Assembly: GCA_022563595.1 (NCBI GenBank)
Contig: JADFNB010000010.1
Location: 1 to 64,000 of the forward strand
Length of the DNA stretch: 64,000 bases
Reading direction: 5' to 3'
From: Gemmatimonadota bacterium
GTDB lineage: Bacteria; Gemmatimonadota; Gemmatimonadetes; Gemmatimonadales; GWC2-71-9
The notes under the pieces were generated by a model. It was not told where the DNA came from. It did not search any database and saw nothing but the letters and a program-made list of their open reading frames with translations. This document shows positions 14,993 to 23,279 of the stretch, piece by piece; the first letter of the stretch is position 1, and the number at the start of each line of letters is the position of its first letter. The translations under genes and the position numbers were made by a program.

Positions 14993-15430
14993 CTACATCC
15001 CCTCGAGTCCCAGCTCGGACCGTGCCTGGTCCATGACCTCCGGCGTGATCTCCGTGATGTCGTGTTCCACGGCGTATTCGGTGTAGATCTTCTTCACCAT
15101 GCCGTGCACGAAGTTCGGCACGCGCGCGAGTCGCCCTTCGGCGTCGGCCGTCCAGACGGGCCGGCCGCTGCGCCGCTCGGCCTCTGTGAAGGCATCGGTT
15201 CGCCCCACGATGTTGCCGCGCACCAGCTCCATCGGTGCCGCGTCGAGTTCACGCCCGCCGATCTTCACTCCGAGCGCGCCCACGAGCCGCGTTTCCGCGG
15301 GATTGGCCAGCATCACCACGGAGCGGTCGCATCGCGGACACCGGAACGACGCGGCGAACGTTCCATCGCCCGGCTCCCGCCGCTCCTCGAGAGGCATCTG
15401 CTCGTCGCAATCGACGCAGAGAAACTTCAT
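14993..15430 (-). CDS. Zinc-ribbon protein with C-terminal PCP_red domain, 145 aa
   Basis: The N-terminus has two CxxC knuckles, CVDC (Cys5, Cys8) and CPRC (Cys31, Cys34), forming a zinc ribbon or rubredoxin-like site. The C-terminal half (about 91-140) carries VWTADAEGRLARVPNFVHG and TEITPEVMDQAR, a clear PCP_red domain. The middle (about 45-85) is unassigned. It overlaps the Mrp gene by 4 nt and abuts the ferredoxin gene. It is the third protein in this cluster with a PCP_red domain. I infer a scaffold or adaptor in cofactor assembly. Confidence 0.75.
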   Translation of the reverse strand: MKFLCVDCDEQMPLEERREPGDGTFAASFRCPRCDRSVVMLANPAETRLVGALGVKIGGRELDAAPMELVRGNIVGRTDAFTEAERRSGRPVWTADAEGRLARVPNFVHGMVKKIYTEYAVEHDITEITPEVMDQARSELGLEGM

Positions 15431-16257
15431 GCCGGTTCACGCAGCAGCAGTTGCAGAACCTGCCGCCAGAGAGCGGGGGTATCGGGCGAGGCCGGGTCGA
15501 ACGGTATCTGCGCCAGGAGAGGGATCCCGAACTCGGCGGCCAGCGCCTTACCGGCGTTTCCCGTGAACAGAGGCCCTATGTGATCGCAGCCAGCGCATCG
15601 CACCCCGCTCATGTTCTCGATCACGCCCAACAGCGGGATACCGGCTTCATGGGCCGCCCGCATCGCCCGGCTGACCGACCGCTCCGATTCGTCACTCGGT
15701 ATGGTGATGGCCACGATCCCAGAGAGATCGGGGACGAGAGTCCTCAAGTCGGCCACCCCGTCGGCGCCGGGTGGGAGATCGATGAGCAGAAGATCCAGCT
15801 CGCCCCACACGACGTCTGCGAGGAACTCCCGGAGCGCTCCGGCCTCGAGCGTGCCGCGCCACACGAAAGCGTGTCCCTCCGGTTCCTGCCATGCCAGCGG
15901 CCGTCCGGTGTCCAGTAGGAACTCACTCGACATGACCCGGACCCCGCCGATACCCGTGGCGGGACGAACCCCGTCCGCGTCGACTGCGAGCGGGCCGCGC
16001 GCGTCGAGCAGGCGCGCCACCGTCGGACTGCGCAGGTCGGCATCGAGCACGCCGACCGCGCGGTCCCCGTGGGCTGCCGCCGTGGCGATACCCGCGGTGC
16101 AGTAGCTCTTGCCCACCCCGCCCTTCCCGCTCATTATCGCCACCACCCGACGCACGGTACCCAAGCGCTGGTGCACCCGGTCGTGTTGCGCGGCAACCTG
16201 CGACGCGAGCCCGGAGCGGTCCACGCCGTCGACGTCGAAGTACGTCCGGAACTTCAT
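15427..16257 (-). CDS. Mrp/NBP35-family P-loop ATPase, probable Fe-S cluster carrier, 276 aa
   Basis: A deviant Walker A, SGKGGVGKS at about 43-51, defines the Mrp/MinD superfamily. IDLPPGADG is the switch region, and VRCAGCDHIG supplies the CxxC typical of Mrp/ApbC carriers that hold a bridging [4Fe-4S] cluster. The usual N-terminal DUF59 domain is missing; the first 35 residues only resemble a short lead-in. The ATG at 16257 overlaps the previous stop as ATGA, which favours it over the upstream frame to 16539. It likely loads clusters into the Fe-S proteins encoded next to it. Confidence 0.85.
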   Translation of the reverse strand: MKFRTYFDVDGVDRSGLASQVAAQHDRVHQRLGTVRRVVAIMSGKGGVGKSYCTAGIATAAAHGDRAVGVLDADLRSPTVARLLDARGPLAVDADGVRPATGIGGVRVMSSEFLLDTGRPLAWQEPEGHAFVWRGTLEAGALREFLADVVWGELDLLLIDLPPGADGVADLRTLVPDLSGIVAITIPSDESERSVSRAMRAAHEAGIPLLGVIENMSGVRCAGCDHIGPLFTGNAGKALAAEFGIPLLAQIPFDPASPDTPALWRQVLQLLLREPA

Positions 16258-16640
16258 ACGTCCCATCCGGCCCGCGCGAGCGCCCACATGCTGATTACCA
16301 CGATGATCATCGCTGTAATATAGAACGCCGGTGGCAGCCGTGCTTCGGCGGCACTCACGAAGAACGCCTGTTTGATCAGCGCTGGGAAGCGAAAGGCCTG
16401 CACGAGCCAGACCGCGCGCGCCACCCACACGTTCTGCCACCGATACAAGCCGGCGAACACGCCCGCGACGATCAATCCGCCGAGCACCATGAAAACCCAC
16501 GGTGGGCCGAATCGTGTCGGCAGTATGCCCTCCCGCCACATCACCCAGGTGGCGGCCTCGTAGAGAATTCCGAGGTGCAGGTACACAAACGCCGCCTGCC
16601 GAAACTTGGCGGCCCGCGCGTCCGGCCAGCGCCCGCTCAT
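16254..16640 (-). CDS. Hypothetical membrane protein, 128 aa, first gene of the respiratory cluster
   Basis: Three or four hydrophobic segments are seen: about 17-36 (amphipathic), 46-66, 72-90 and 105-124. A short basic N-terminus precedes them. Conserved-looking aromatic and charged residues (REGILPTRFGPPW, YRWQNVW) lie in loops. I do not recognise the family. Its ATGA overlap with the Mrp gene marks it as part of the assembly group, perhaps a membrane anchor for it. Confidence 0.6.
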   Translation of the reverse strand: MSGRWPDARAAKFRQAAFVYLHLGILYEAATWVMWREGILPTRFGPPWVFMVLGGLIVAGVFAGLYRWQNVWVARAVWLVQAFRFPALIKQAFFVSAAEARLPPAFYITAMIIVVISMWALARAGWDV

Positions 16641-16684
16641 CGGTGCGCCGCCGCCCCCCCCGTCCCCGCCGGAGGAGGGGCCGA

Positions 16685-16714
16685 TTGACGCCGGCTGCCG
16701 CCCGGCACTAGACT
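16685..16714 (+). promoter_or_regulatory. Candidate promoter for the HmuY-like gene
   Basis: TTGACG (16685-16690), an 18-nt spacer and TAGACT (16709-16714) fit a sigma70-type promoter. The predicted start is only a few bases before the ATG at 16725, so the message would be nearly leaderless. Confidence 0.45.
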
Positions 16715-16724
16715 GTTCCGCCGC

Positions 16725-17327
16725 ATGACCAAGCCGCGTTCATCCACCAGGACCCCCGTGCTCCTCGTAGTCGGGTTCGTGCTCTTTCTCCTCGTGCTGG
16801 CCTACATCGTTGTAGGCTCGCTCCGACCACGCCACGTGGTCGAGTTCGATCCGTCGCCGCTGGTCTCACGCGCGCATCGCGGGCAAGGGCTGGTGCGGGA
16901 TACCGTCACCATCGATGCCCGGGACGGAGAAGCTTGGCGCTTCTTCGACTTCGCCGCCGGTTCCCGGCTCGATCCTCCCGACACGGCCGGGTGGGATCTC
17001 GCTTTCCGGCGCTTTCGAGTCATCGCCTCCACTGGGGTCGCCGACCTGGGAGCGGTGCCGTTCTACGGTGTCCACGAGGCGCCGGCGGATAGTTATGTGC
17101 TCACGACATGGGCAAGCGACACCGTCAATCCGGCGCTCGATCGTTGGTATCGCTACGATTTCTTCTCGCACCTGCTCCAGTCGAAAAGCCACGTATATGT
17201 AGTGCGCACCGCGGATGGCCGCTACGCTAAACTCCGGTTTCTCAGCTACTACTGCACCGGCACCGTTGCCGGGTGCGTGACCTTCGAGTACGTCTACCAA
17301 GGCAGCGACAGCCGGGCGCTGCGCTAG
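16725..17327 (+). CDS. HmuY-family protein with N-terminal membrane anchor, 200 aa
   Basis: A single helix (about 12-32) is followed by an extracytoplasmic domain. It contains WDLAFRRFRVIA (about 90-101), YVVRTADGRYAKLRFLSYY (about 162-180) and VTFEYVYQ, which match the HmuY fold. HmuY proteins of Bacteroidetes bind haem outside the cell; many family members have no known ligand. Two His in the SHLLQSKSHVYVV stretch are possible ligands but were not verified. It diverges from the haem-rich respiratory cluster by 84 nt, which makes a haem-related role attractive. Confidence 0.7.
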   Translation: MTKPRSSTRTPVLLVVGFVLFLLVLAYIVVGSLRPRHVVEFDPSPLVSRAHRGQGLVRDTVTIDARDGEAWRFFDFAAGSRLDPPDTAGWDLAFRRFRVIASTGVADLGAVPFYGVHEAPADSYVLTTWASDTVNPALDRWYRYDFFSHLLQSKSHVYVVRTADGRYAKLRFLSYYCTGTVAGCVTFEYVYQGSDSRALR

Positions 17328-17355
17328 TGCAGCAGGAAGAGACGGGATCCGGTGG

Positions 17356-17859
17356 CTACTCGCCGTCCGCCGTCTCGCCCAGGGGATGCGCCGCGAGCAT
17401 CGTACTGATCTGGGGGTGGACGCGCCACAGGTAGAAACCCATCCCACCCGCCGCGATGAGATTACCGATCGCTACATTGGACCAAGCCAAGAAACCGAGC
17501 AGCGGTTGCGCGAGGATGGCAACGACGATGTAGAACCCGACCTCGAATATCGCGAACAAGACGACTACGAGAAACAAGGTCGACGGGAAGCTCTCGACCA
17601 GCGCGGCGAGCACAGCGGCAACCATGCCGACCACACCGAACGCGACGACGTGCAGCATGGTGTACGCGATGACTACCTGGAAGGTGATCTCCACCTGGGC
17701 TGGATCCCGCAGACCCCAGAAGACGGCCGAACCGAGCATCGCCGGTGTGAAAAACGGGCGTGCCGCGATCAGGTCGACGAGCAAGAACCAGAACGCCACG
17801 GCAGCCGCCCCGACAAAGCCGGCGACCAACCCCTCCCGCAGGATGCGCTGCAGATTCAC
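17356..17859 (-). CDS. Hypothetical four-helix membrane protein, 167 aa
   Basis: Four predicted helices lie at about 9-30, 60-85, 92-115 and 120-145. Short polar ends follow, with an acidic C-terminus (GETADGE). No motif that I recognise is present. It lies 72 nt after the enoyl-CoA hydratase gene on the same strand and may be the last gene of that run, or transcribed alone. Function unknown. Confidence 0.55.
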   Translation of the reverse strand: MNLQRILREGLVAGFVGAAAVAFWFLLVDLIAARPFFTPAMLGSAVFWGLRDPAQVEITFQVVIAYTMLHVVAFGVVGMVAAVLAALVESFPSTLFLVVVLFAIFEVGFYIVVAILAQPLLGFLAWSNVAIGNLIAAGGMGFYLWRVHPQISTMLAAHPLGETADGE

Positions 17860-17931
17860 GACGAGTCTCCGACGTTGCCTGAATTCCCGCCAATATACCG
17901 GTTCATGAAGAGTGCGCGAGGGGCCTCTTAC

Positions 17932-18693
17932 TCATTTCTTCAGGAACGCCGTGACCGCGTCACGGAAATCCGGCGTCCCCCTAGCCACGGCGTTCACCTC
18001 GGCGCCGAGCCGAATCCCGTCCTCGAAGCTGCGGCCGTCCAGCTCGTAGAGCTGTCTCTTGATGAGGGCGAGCGCCGACGCGCTCGATGTCGCTAGGCTC
18101 GCCAGGAACCCGGCGACCGCCTGCTCGAACTCGTGGGCGGCAAAGACCCGTGCGACCAGCCCGACCCGCGCCGCCTCCTCGGCCGAGAGCAGCCGGCCGG
18201 TCGCGACGAGGTCGAACGCCACCTTCTCGGTGGTCGCGCGACGCAGCATGGTCATGACCATCGCGGGCATGAATCCGCGCCGAATCTCGGGGTAGCCGAA
18301 CGTGGCGTCGGCATGTGCGAGCACGAGATCGCAGGCGCCGGCCAGGCCGCAGCCGCCGGCGAGTGCGCGACCGCTGACGACAGCGACGACCGGCTTGGGG
18401 AGCCGGCGCATCCGCAGGAACACCTCGCCCAACCGGGCCGCGCTCGCCGCGTTCTCCTCCGCGGTGCGTTCGACCGATTCGAGCAGCTCGGCCAGGTCGG
18501 CCCCGGCGCAGAAATCCTTCCCCGCTCCTCGCACGGCGACGACTCGCACGTCCACGTCCAGATTGGCCCGCTCGAGGGCGGCAAGCAACGCCTCGACCAT
18601 GGGCGTATCGATCGCGTTGCGCTTGTCCGGACGGTTCAGCGTGAGCGTGAGGATGCCCTCCGCCAGTGTCGAGAGGAGCCGGTCAGTCGACAT
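17932..18693 (-). CDS. Enoyl-CoA hydratase/isomerase family protein, 253 aa
   Basis: A crotonase fold is indicated by LTLNRPDKRNAIDTPMVEAL near the start and RGAGKDFCAGADLAELL around residues 55-71. GRALAGGCGLAGACDLVLAH around 105-124 forms the oxyanion hole. Ala-Gly-Ala-Asp and Gly-Gly-Cys-Gly are the family signatures. The ATG at 18693 overlaps the previous gene by 11 nt. In this operon, with a carboxyltransferase and AtuA-type proteins, a methylglutaconyl-CoA or isohexenylglutaconyl-CoA hydratase (LiuC/AtuE-like) is plausible but not decided by sequence. Confidence 0.85.
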   Translation of the reverse strand: MSTDRLLSTLAEGILTLTLNRPDKRNAIDTPMVEALLAALERANLDVDVRVVAVRGAGKDFCAGADLAELLESVERTAEENAASAARLGEVFLRMRRLPKPVVAVVSGRALAGGCGLAGACDLVLAHADATFGYPEIRRGFMPAMVMTMLRRATTEKVAFDLVATGRLLSAEEAARVGLVARVFAAHEFEQAVAGFLASLATSSASALALIKRQLYELDGRSFEDGIRLGAEVNAVARGTPDFRDAVTAFLKK

Positions 18694-19045
18694 GGAGACT
18701 CGGTGGGACGGTGATCTCCATGCGCAGGAGGGCCGTCGAGAAGACCTTGCCTTGGGCATCCGTCTTGAGCGAGAGGGTACCGCCGCCTCCCAGCGCGCCG
18801 TGCAACAGGAAATTCAGGGCGTTGAGATTGGGAAGCTCGTACCGTTCGACGCCGCCGGTGATGAGGCCCCTGAAGTGGCGCGCGACGCGCGAGGCGGTGA
18901 CCTGGTCGCGTAACAGCGGATAGTACGCCGGCTTGAGAGCGATCAGGCCCACGTTGGCCGTGTCCCCTTTGTCCCCGCTACGGGCGTGGGCCAGCCTGAC
19001 CAGCTGCACCTTCCGCCGTTTCGTTGCCTTGGCGCGCTGCGACAC
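18683..19045 (-). CDS. AtuA C-terminal-type ferredoxin-fold protein, 120 aa
   Basis: The segment VRLAHARSGDKGDTANVGLI is the hallmark of the small C-terminal domain found at the end of AtuA (DUF1446) proteins. Here it is encoded as a separate gene 11 nt after the gene for the large domain, so AtuA is split. AtuA is required for growth on acyclic terpenes and leucine-type substrates, but its reaction is not established. FLLHGALGGGGTLSLKTDAQGK is the second conserved stretch. Confidence 0.8.
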   Translation of the reverse strand: MSQRAKATKRRKVQLVRLAHARSGDKGDTANVGLIALKPAYYPLLRDQVTASRVARHFRGLITGGVERYELPNLNALNFLLHGALGGGGTLSLKTDAQGKVFSTALLRMEITVPPSLHVD

Positions 19046-19056
19046 TCGTCCTCCCT

Positions 19057-20424
19057 CTACGCTTTCAGGATCTCCACCTTCGACTTGATCTCGGACTTGG
19101 CGACGAGCGCCGGCCAGTACGCGACGATCTCCTCGACCTTCGGGCGTCCCCCGGCAAAGCCCGTGACACTCGGCGGACCGTTCAGGATCAGCGGGGCGAT
19201 TTCCCGCGTGAAGCGCGCCACCGGCTCCCGTTCACGGGCGCGCACGCCGACCCGCAGCTGCACTTCGGGTATGTCGGGGCTCGGCGGACCGGCCAGTCGC
19301 CCGTGCGTCGCATCGACCCCTACGAACTCGGTCAGGATCTCCTCGAAGGCGAGGCCGAGCCGCTCCAGCCGGGCCCGCAGGATCCGGTCGGCACGCTTAG
19401 CCTTCTTGTATGCGTCCGGCCACGCGTAGACGAGCGTCCCCACCGCCTTGTAGCCGTAGAAGTACGAGACCGACACCTTCAGCAGGTCGGTTGGGGCGCG
19501 GCCGCGCACGCCCGTGACCCGGACGCGGTCCTTGCCCGCCCGCCGCAGGCGAATAGTCGTGAAATCGGCGATTACGTCTGGTGTGAGGTAGTTGGCGGGG
19601 TCACCCATCTCGTAAACGAGCTGCTCGGTGACTGACGGTACCGATACTCGACCGCCCGTCCCTTCGTGCTTGATGACGACGAAGGTGCCGTCTTCTGCCG
19701 CCTCGATAATAGGGTAGCCCGGCTCCTCCATCGCGGGTATGCGTTCCCACCCGACGAGGCAGTTGCCGCCCGAGCACTGCGCTCCGCATTCGATGATATG
19801 GCCCGCGACGGTCCCGGAGGCAAGGCGATCGTAGTCGTCGCCACGCCACTCGAACGCGTGCATCATCGGTCCCAGAGTGAGGCCCGTATCGGTGACCCGG
19901 CCCGTGATCACCACGTTCGCGCCCGCCGCGAGGGCGTCTACCACCGGCTGCGCGCCCAGATAGACGTTCGCGCTCAACACGCGATCCCGCACTGCGGCGA
20001 GCGGCTCGCCGGTATCCATGTTAGCCAGGCTATGACCGCGGCGCTCGAAGCTGTTGAGCCGGTCGAAGACGTCATCCCCGGTCACGATTGCGATCCTCAC
20101 CTTGCCGGCCAGGTTGTGGCGCCGGGCCACGTCGAGGACGGCATCGGCGCAGGCTCGCGGATTGACCCCGCCCGCGTTGGAGGTGACGCGTATTCCCTTG
20201 CGGACCAGATCGGGTAAGATGTGCTCCATCAGGGGCACGAAATCCCGTGCGTAGCCGAGTGCCGGATCCCGCGATCGCTGTTTCTGCATGATGGACATCG
20301 TGACTTCGGCCAGGTAGTCCATCATCAGGTAGTCGATCGGGCCGCCCTCCACCTGACGTGCCGGGGCTTCCAGCCAGTCACCCCAGAACCCCTGTCCCGA
20401 TGCGATCCGGATCTTCCTGGTCAC
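19057..20424 (-). CDS. AtuA-like (DUF1446) acyclic terpene utilization protein, large domain
   Basis: From GTG at 20424 the protein begins [19 protein letters not shown], the usual DUF1446 N-terminus. [34 protein letters not shown] and [14 protein letters not shown] follow, all typical. The length is 455 aa. The reading frame continues upstream to 20904 inside the protease gene but without similarity, so the GTG 11 nt after the protease stop was preferred. No clear Shine-Dalgarno is visible. The matching small domain is the next gene. The biochemical role is unknown; the family is tied to branched-chain acyl-CoA breakdown. Confidence 0.82.
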   Translation of the reverse strand: MTRKIRIASGQGFWGDWLEAPARQVEGGPIDYLMMDYLAEVTMSIMQKQRSRDPALGYARDFVPLMEHILPDLVRKGIRVTSNAGGVNPRACADAVLDVARRHNLAGKVRIAIVTGDDVFDRLNSFERRGHSLANMDTGEPLAAVRDRVLSANVYLGAQPVVDALAAGANVVITGRVTDTGLTLGPMMHAFEWRGDDYDRLASGTVAGHIIECGAQCSGGNCLVGWERIPAMEEPGYPIIEAAEDGTFVVIKHEGTGGRVSVPSVTEQLVYEMGDPANYLTPDVIADFTTIRLRRAGKDRVRVTGVRGRAPTDLLKVSVSYFYGYKAVGTLVYAWPDAYKKAKRADRILRARLERLGLAFEEILTEFVGVDATHGRLAGPPSPDIPEVQLRVGVRAREREPVARFTREIAPLILNGPPSVTGFAGGRPKVEEIVAYWPALVAKSEIKSKVEILKA

Positions 20425-20435
20425 GGAGTAGCCGC

Positions 20436-23279
20436 TCAGGGAGTTGTGCCGGGTACGGGCCCCATCGTGGCGCGCCGCGTCGCCATCAGCCGCCCCCCTT
20501 GCCGGAGGGTCGCCTCCAGCAGTGGCAGAAACCCGGCGGGCATGTGGGGAAGCGAGTCGGGCATCGTGGCCGGCACGATCTCGGTCGCCCACGGCTGGAG
20601 CTGGCGTGCAGCTACGGTATCCGGGATCGCCCGGGCGATCACGCCATCGGCGAGGAACGCGATCTCGAGATCCGCTTCCCAACCTAGCTTCGCGTCGGCG
20701 GAGGCGAAGGCGGGAAACAGCTCCAGCTCTATTGTCTGTCCCCTGAGCGAACCGACCTCGAAGCGCTCTCTCGAAATGGCGTAGTTGATCGGACCCTGGC
20801 TCACCACCCGTCCTGTCGAGTCCCATATGGTCACGGCGAAATCGGTGAGTCGGCTCCACAACGTTTCCGGGATAGCGAGATCCATCAGGATCTCGTGCGC
20901 CCACGGCGGTACCCGAATCGGGATGCGGTGCGGGCGGTCTCCGGGTCCGCCGACGCGCACCACACTCGCCGCGCCGATGAGGTCGAGGGTCACATCGAGG
21001 CGGGCGACACGATTCGATCGGTTGGTGATCGCGACACCGCGCGCGCTCACCGACCCGATCACAGCGGTTGGCAGGGTCGCGCGCACCGAGTAGACCACGC
21101 CATCGAGTGGCGGCGCAACGACCACGGCCTCGTAGACACCTGCGATCAGATCGTCCGACCGGACACGCAGTTCAGCCTGTGATGAACTTTCGCCCCCAGC
21201 GCTCACGGACGCCGTTTCGCGATACGGATGACCGCTCGGCTCGAACAGATACAGAGTCGCCTCACGCTCCCGGTCGGCAACCGACAGCTCGAATCCGAGC
21301 CCGCCGGCGTCAGATGGAATCGCGAAGAAGTAGCGCTGGGTTCTTCCGGGAGCCAGATAGCGGCGGTCCGCGAACTCGCCATCCAGCGGTCGCGGCACGA
21401 TCACCGTGTTCGTGAGACCGAACGCCGCACCGGCCATCGTATCCGTAGCCGGTCGGGCCCACACCGTTCCCACGTACAGACCCGGCTGTGTGAGCTGGGC
21501 CGCGTCGTAATGCAGCTCTACCGTCACCGGGCCGCCGTGAAACTCGACGGCTTCCGGCGCCCGGAGCCACGACGCGTCCGAGCGCAGCAGCACCTTGGCG
21601 AACGGTTGCCCTTCGACCGCGCGGATCTCGAACCGCTGGATGGTGTCACCGGGTGATGTCAGGCCCGTGCGCCGGTATGCCGCGGTGGCGCGCGACGTGT
21701 TGCCGCCGTCGGGAAGCGCCCGCACCGAGAATCGGCCGGCGCGGTGGGCCGCGCGCAACCACCGGAAGGCGGCGGGCACATCCGGGATACCGGCCCCGGC
21801 ATCGATCGTCGTCGTCCCTGGGATGGACGACGCGGTGGCTACCAGTGCGCGTCGCAGCTCGGTCGCGCGAACCTGCTGCTTCACCTGTGCTAGGCCCGAG
21901 AGCAGCAGCGCCGCCGCGCCGCTCAACTGGGGTGCGGCCATGCTGGTTCCGGCCGAAACCTCTTCACCAGTCTGCCAGAGCGGGACGTTCGAGAAGGCCA
22001 CACCGGGCGCGCACAGATCGGGTTTGCTGACCTCCCCGCCGCGGCTGCTCCACCAGCCCAGCACGTCGTCCGCGGGTCGGAGACCGGGTTGCGGCGGCCG
22101 CGCGAACACGCCCGGGAAGAGTGCGCAGACCGTGAGCGCGAACTCTGCCGATCCAGGGAATCCGACGGTCGAGATCCCGGGCCCGTCGTTGGTCGCGGAG
22201 ATGACGAACAGCACGTCCGGGTGGCGTACCGCGAACTCGTCGATCAGCGAATCGATCGCGGCGCTTCCCTCGACTTCGTTGCCCACTCCGAAGCTCAGGT
22301 TGAGCACCAACGGCAATCCGCGCGCAGCGGCATACTCGGCCGCATATTCCATCGCGCGGATCATGCTCCCCGTCACCGATACGCCGCCCCGCGCGTTGTT
22401 CGAAATCTTGAGACCCAATAACTGGGCGCCGGGAGCGATCCCATCGAAACCAGGTAGACCGAAGAGGTCGTGACCGGCGGCGATGCCGGCTACGTGGGTG
22501 CCGTGTCCCGAATTGTCGAAGAAGAAGGTCAGATGCGGATCGCCGGGCCCGTCGTCATGGAAATTCGCGGCGATCGTCAAGGGGCCGTAGGCAAACGTTT
22601 CGCCGGCGACTCTATAGTCACGTACCGCCTGCTCGTCCGCGAGCGAGCCGTCCCCGTCGGTGTCGGTCATCAGGATCCATCCGTCGCTGGCACGTGCGAC
22701 CACCACCGGGAAAACGTCGGCGTTGTCACCGTCACCGTTGACATCCGCACCCGGAACCTCACCCAACGGCCGCTCGTGGAAGGTGCCTGCATAGAAGGGC
22801 GGCGCGGCGAGCCGGCGTACCCGGCCGAGACCTGTTACCCGTATCCCGCCGATCATGGCCGTGCTACCGGTGTCGCGTGCGAGCGGCGTCAGTGGCACAA
22901 CCCCTTCACCGGAGAAGTCGCGCAGGTCGAGTAGCTTTGGCGCTCCTGTGCTCGTGCGGCGCAAGCCCGGTACCCCGGCGTCGATTCCGCTGTCCAGGAT
23001 GCCGATGATGACGCCGCGGCCGTCATAGGTGGGGTGCGACGCGACGAACGCCTCCGCGCCGATCGCACGGCGCGGCATCAGGCCGGCCAGACGGGCGAAC
23101 TGGGGCGAGAGCAGCGGTTCCTTGGGAGGGATGGCGGCGAGCGCCGTCCGGTCTGGTGGCGCCGAGTCGCCGCGCGGATCCGGCGTCGTGCGTGGTGCAC
23201 CCGACCCGGCGCAGGCACCCATGACGGCGGTCCACGCCAGCAGCTCGACGATCTGTACGGCGCGGTGCGGCCGGGTCAT
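20436..23279 (-). CDS. Subtilisin-family (S8) peptidase, tripeptidyl-peptidase-II-like, probable lipoprotein, 947 aa
   Basis: The catalytic triad is visible: Asp in [16 protein letters not shown], His in [14 protein letters not shown] and Ser in [18 protein letters not shown]. The Asp region and following [12 protein letters not shown] resemble tripeptidyl peptidase II rather than secreted subtilisins. A signal peptide ends in VMGAC, a possible lipobox with Cys23. Aspartate-rich [12 protein letters not shown] and [10 protein letters not shown] loops may bind calcium. The C-terminal 400 residues are beta-rich. It overlaps the carboxyltransferase gene by ATGA, so it is co-translated with a CoA pathway, an unexpected partner for an exported protease. 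Confidence 0.85.
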   Translation of the reverse strand: MTRPHRAVQIVELLAWTAVMGACAGSGAPRTTPDPRGDSAPPDRTALAAIPPKEPLLSPQFARLAGLMPRRAIGAEAFVASHPTYDGRGVIIGILDSGIDAGVPGLRRTSTGAPKLLDLRDFSGEGVVPLTPLARDTGSTAMIGGIRVTGLGRVRRLAAPPFYAGTFHERPLGEVPGADVNGDGDNADVFPVVVARASDGWILMTDTDGDGSLADEQAVRDYRVAGETFAYGPLTIAANFHDDGPGDPHLTFFFDNSGHGTHVAGIAAGHDLFGLPGFDGIAPGAQLLGLKISNNARGGVSVTGSMIRAMEYAAEYAAARGLPLVLNLSFGVGNEVEGSAAIDSLIDEFAVRHPDVLFVISATNDGPGISTVGFPGSAEFALTVCALFPGVFARPPQPGLRPADDVLGWWSSRGGEVSKPDLCAPGVAFSNVPLWQTGEEVSAGTSMAAPQLSGAAALLLSGLAQVKQQVRATELRRALVATASSIPGTTTIDAGAGIPDVPAAFRWLRAAHRAGRFSVRALPDGGNTSRATAAYRRTGLTSPGDTIQRFEIRAVEGQPFAKVLLRSDASWLRAPEAVEFHGGPVTVELHYDAAQLTQPGLYVGTVWARPATDTMAGAAFGLTNTVIVPRPLDGEFADRRYLAPGRTQRYFFAIPSDAGGLGFELSVADREREATLYLFEPSGHPYRETASVSAGGESSSQAELRVRSDDLIAGVYEAVVVAPPLDGVVYSVRATLPTAVIGSVSARGVAITNRSNRVARLDVTLDLIGAASVVRVGGPGDRPHRIPIRVPPWAHEILMDLAIPETLWSRLTDFAVTIWDSTGRVVSQGPINYAISRERFEVGSLRGQTIELELFPAFASADAKLGWEADLEIAFLADGVIARAIPDTVAARQLQPWATEIVPATMPDSLPHMPAGFLPLLEATLRQGGRLMATRRATMGPVPGTTP

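Noticed and set aside
9546-16640. Bacteriochlorophyll synthesis locus because of PCP_red domains
   Set aside because: No bchL, bchN, bchB, magnesium chelatase or reaction-centre gene is present; the domains are fused to unrelated partners.
19057-20904. 615-aa AtuA starting at 20904
   Set aside because: The first 160 residues are an Arg-rich shadow of the protease gene. DUF1446 similarity begins at the GTG at 20424.
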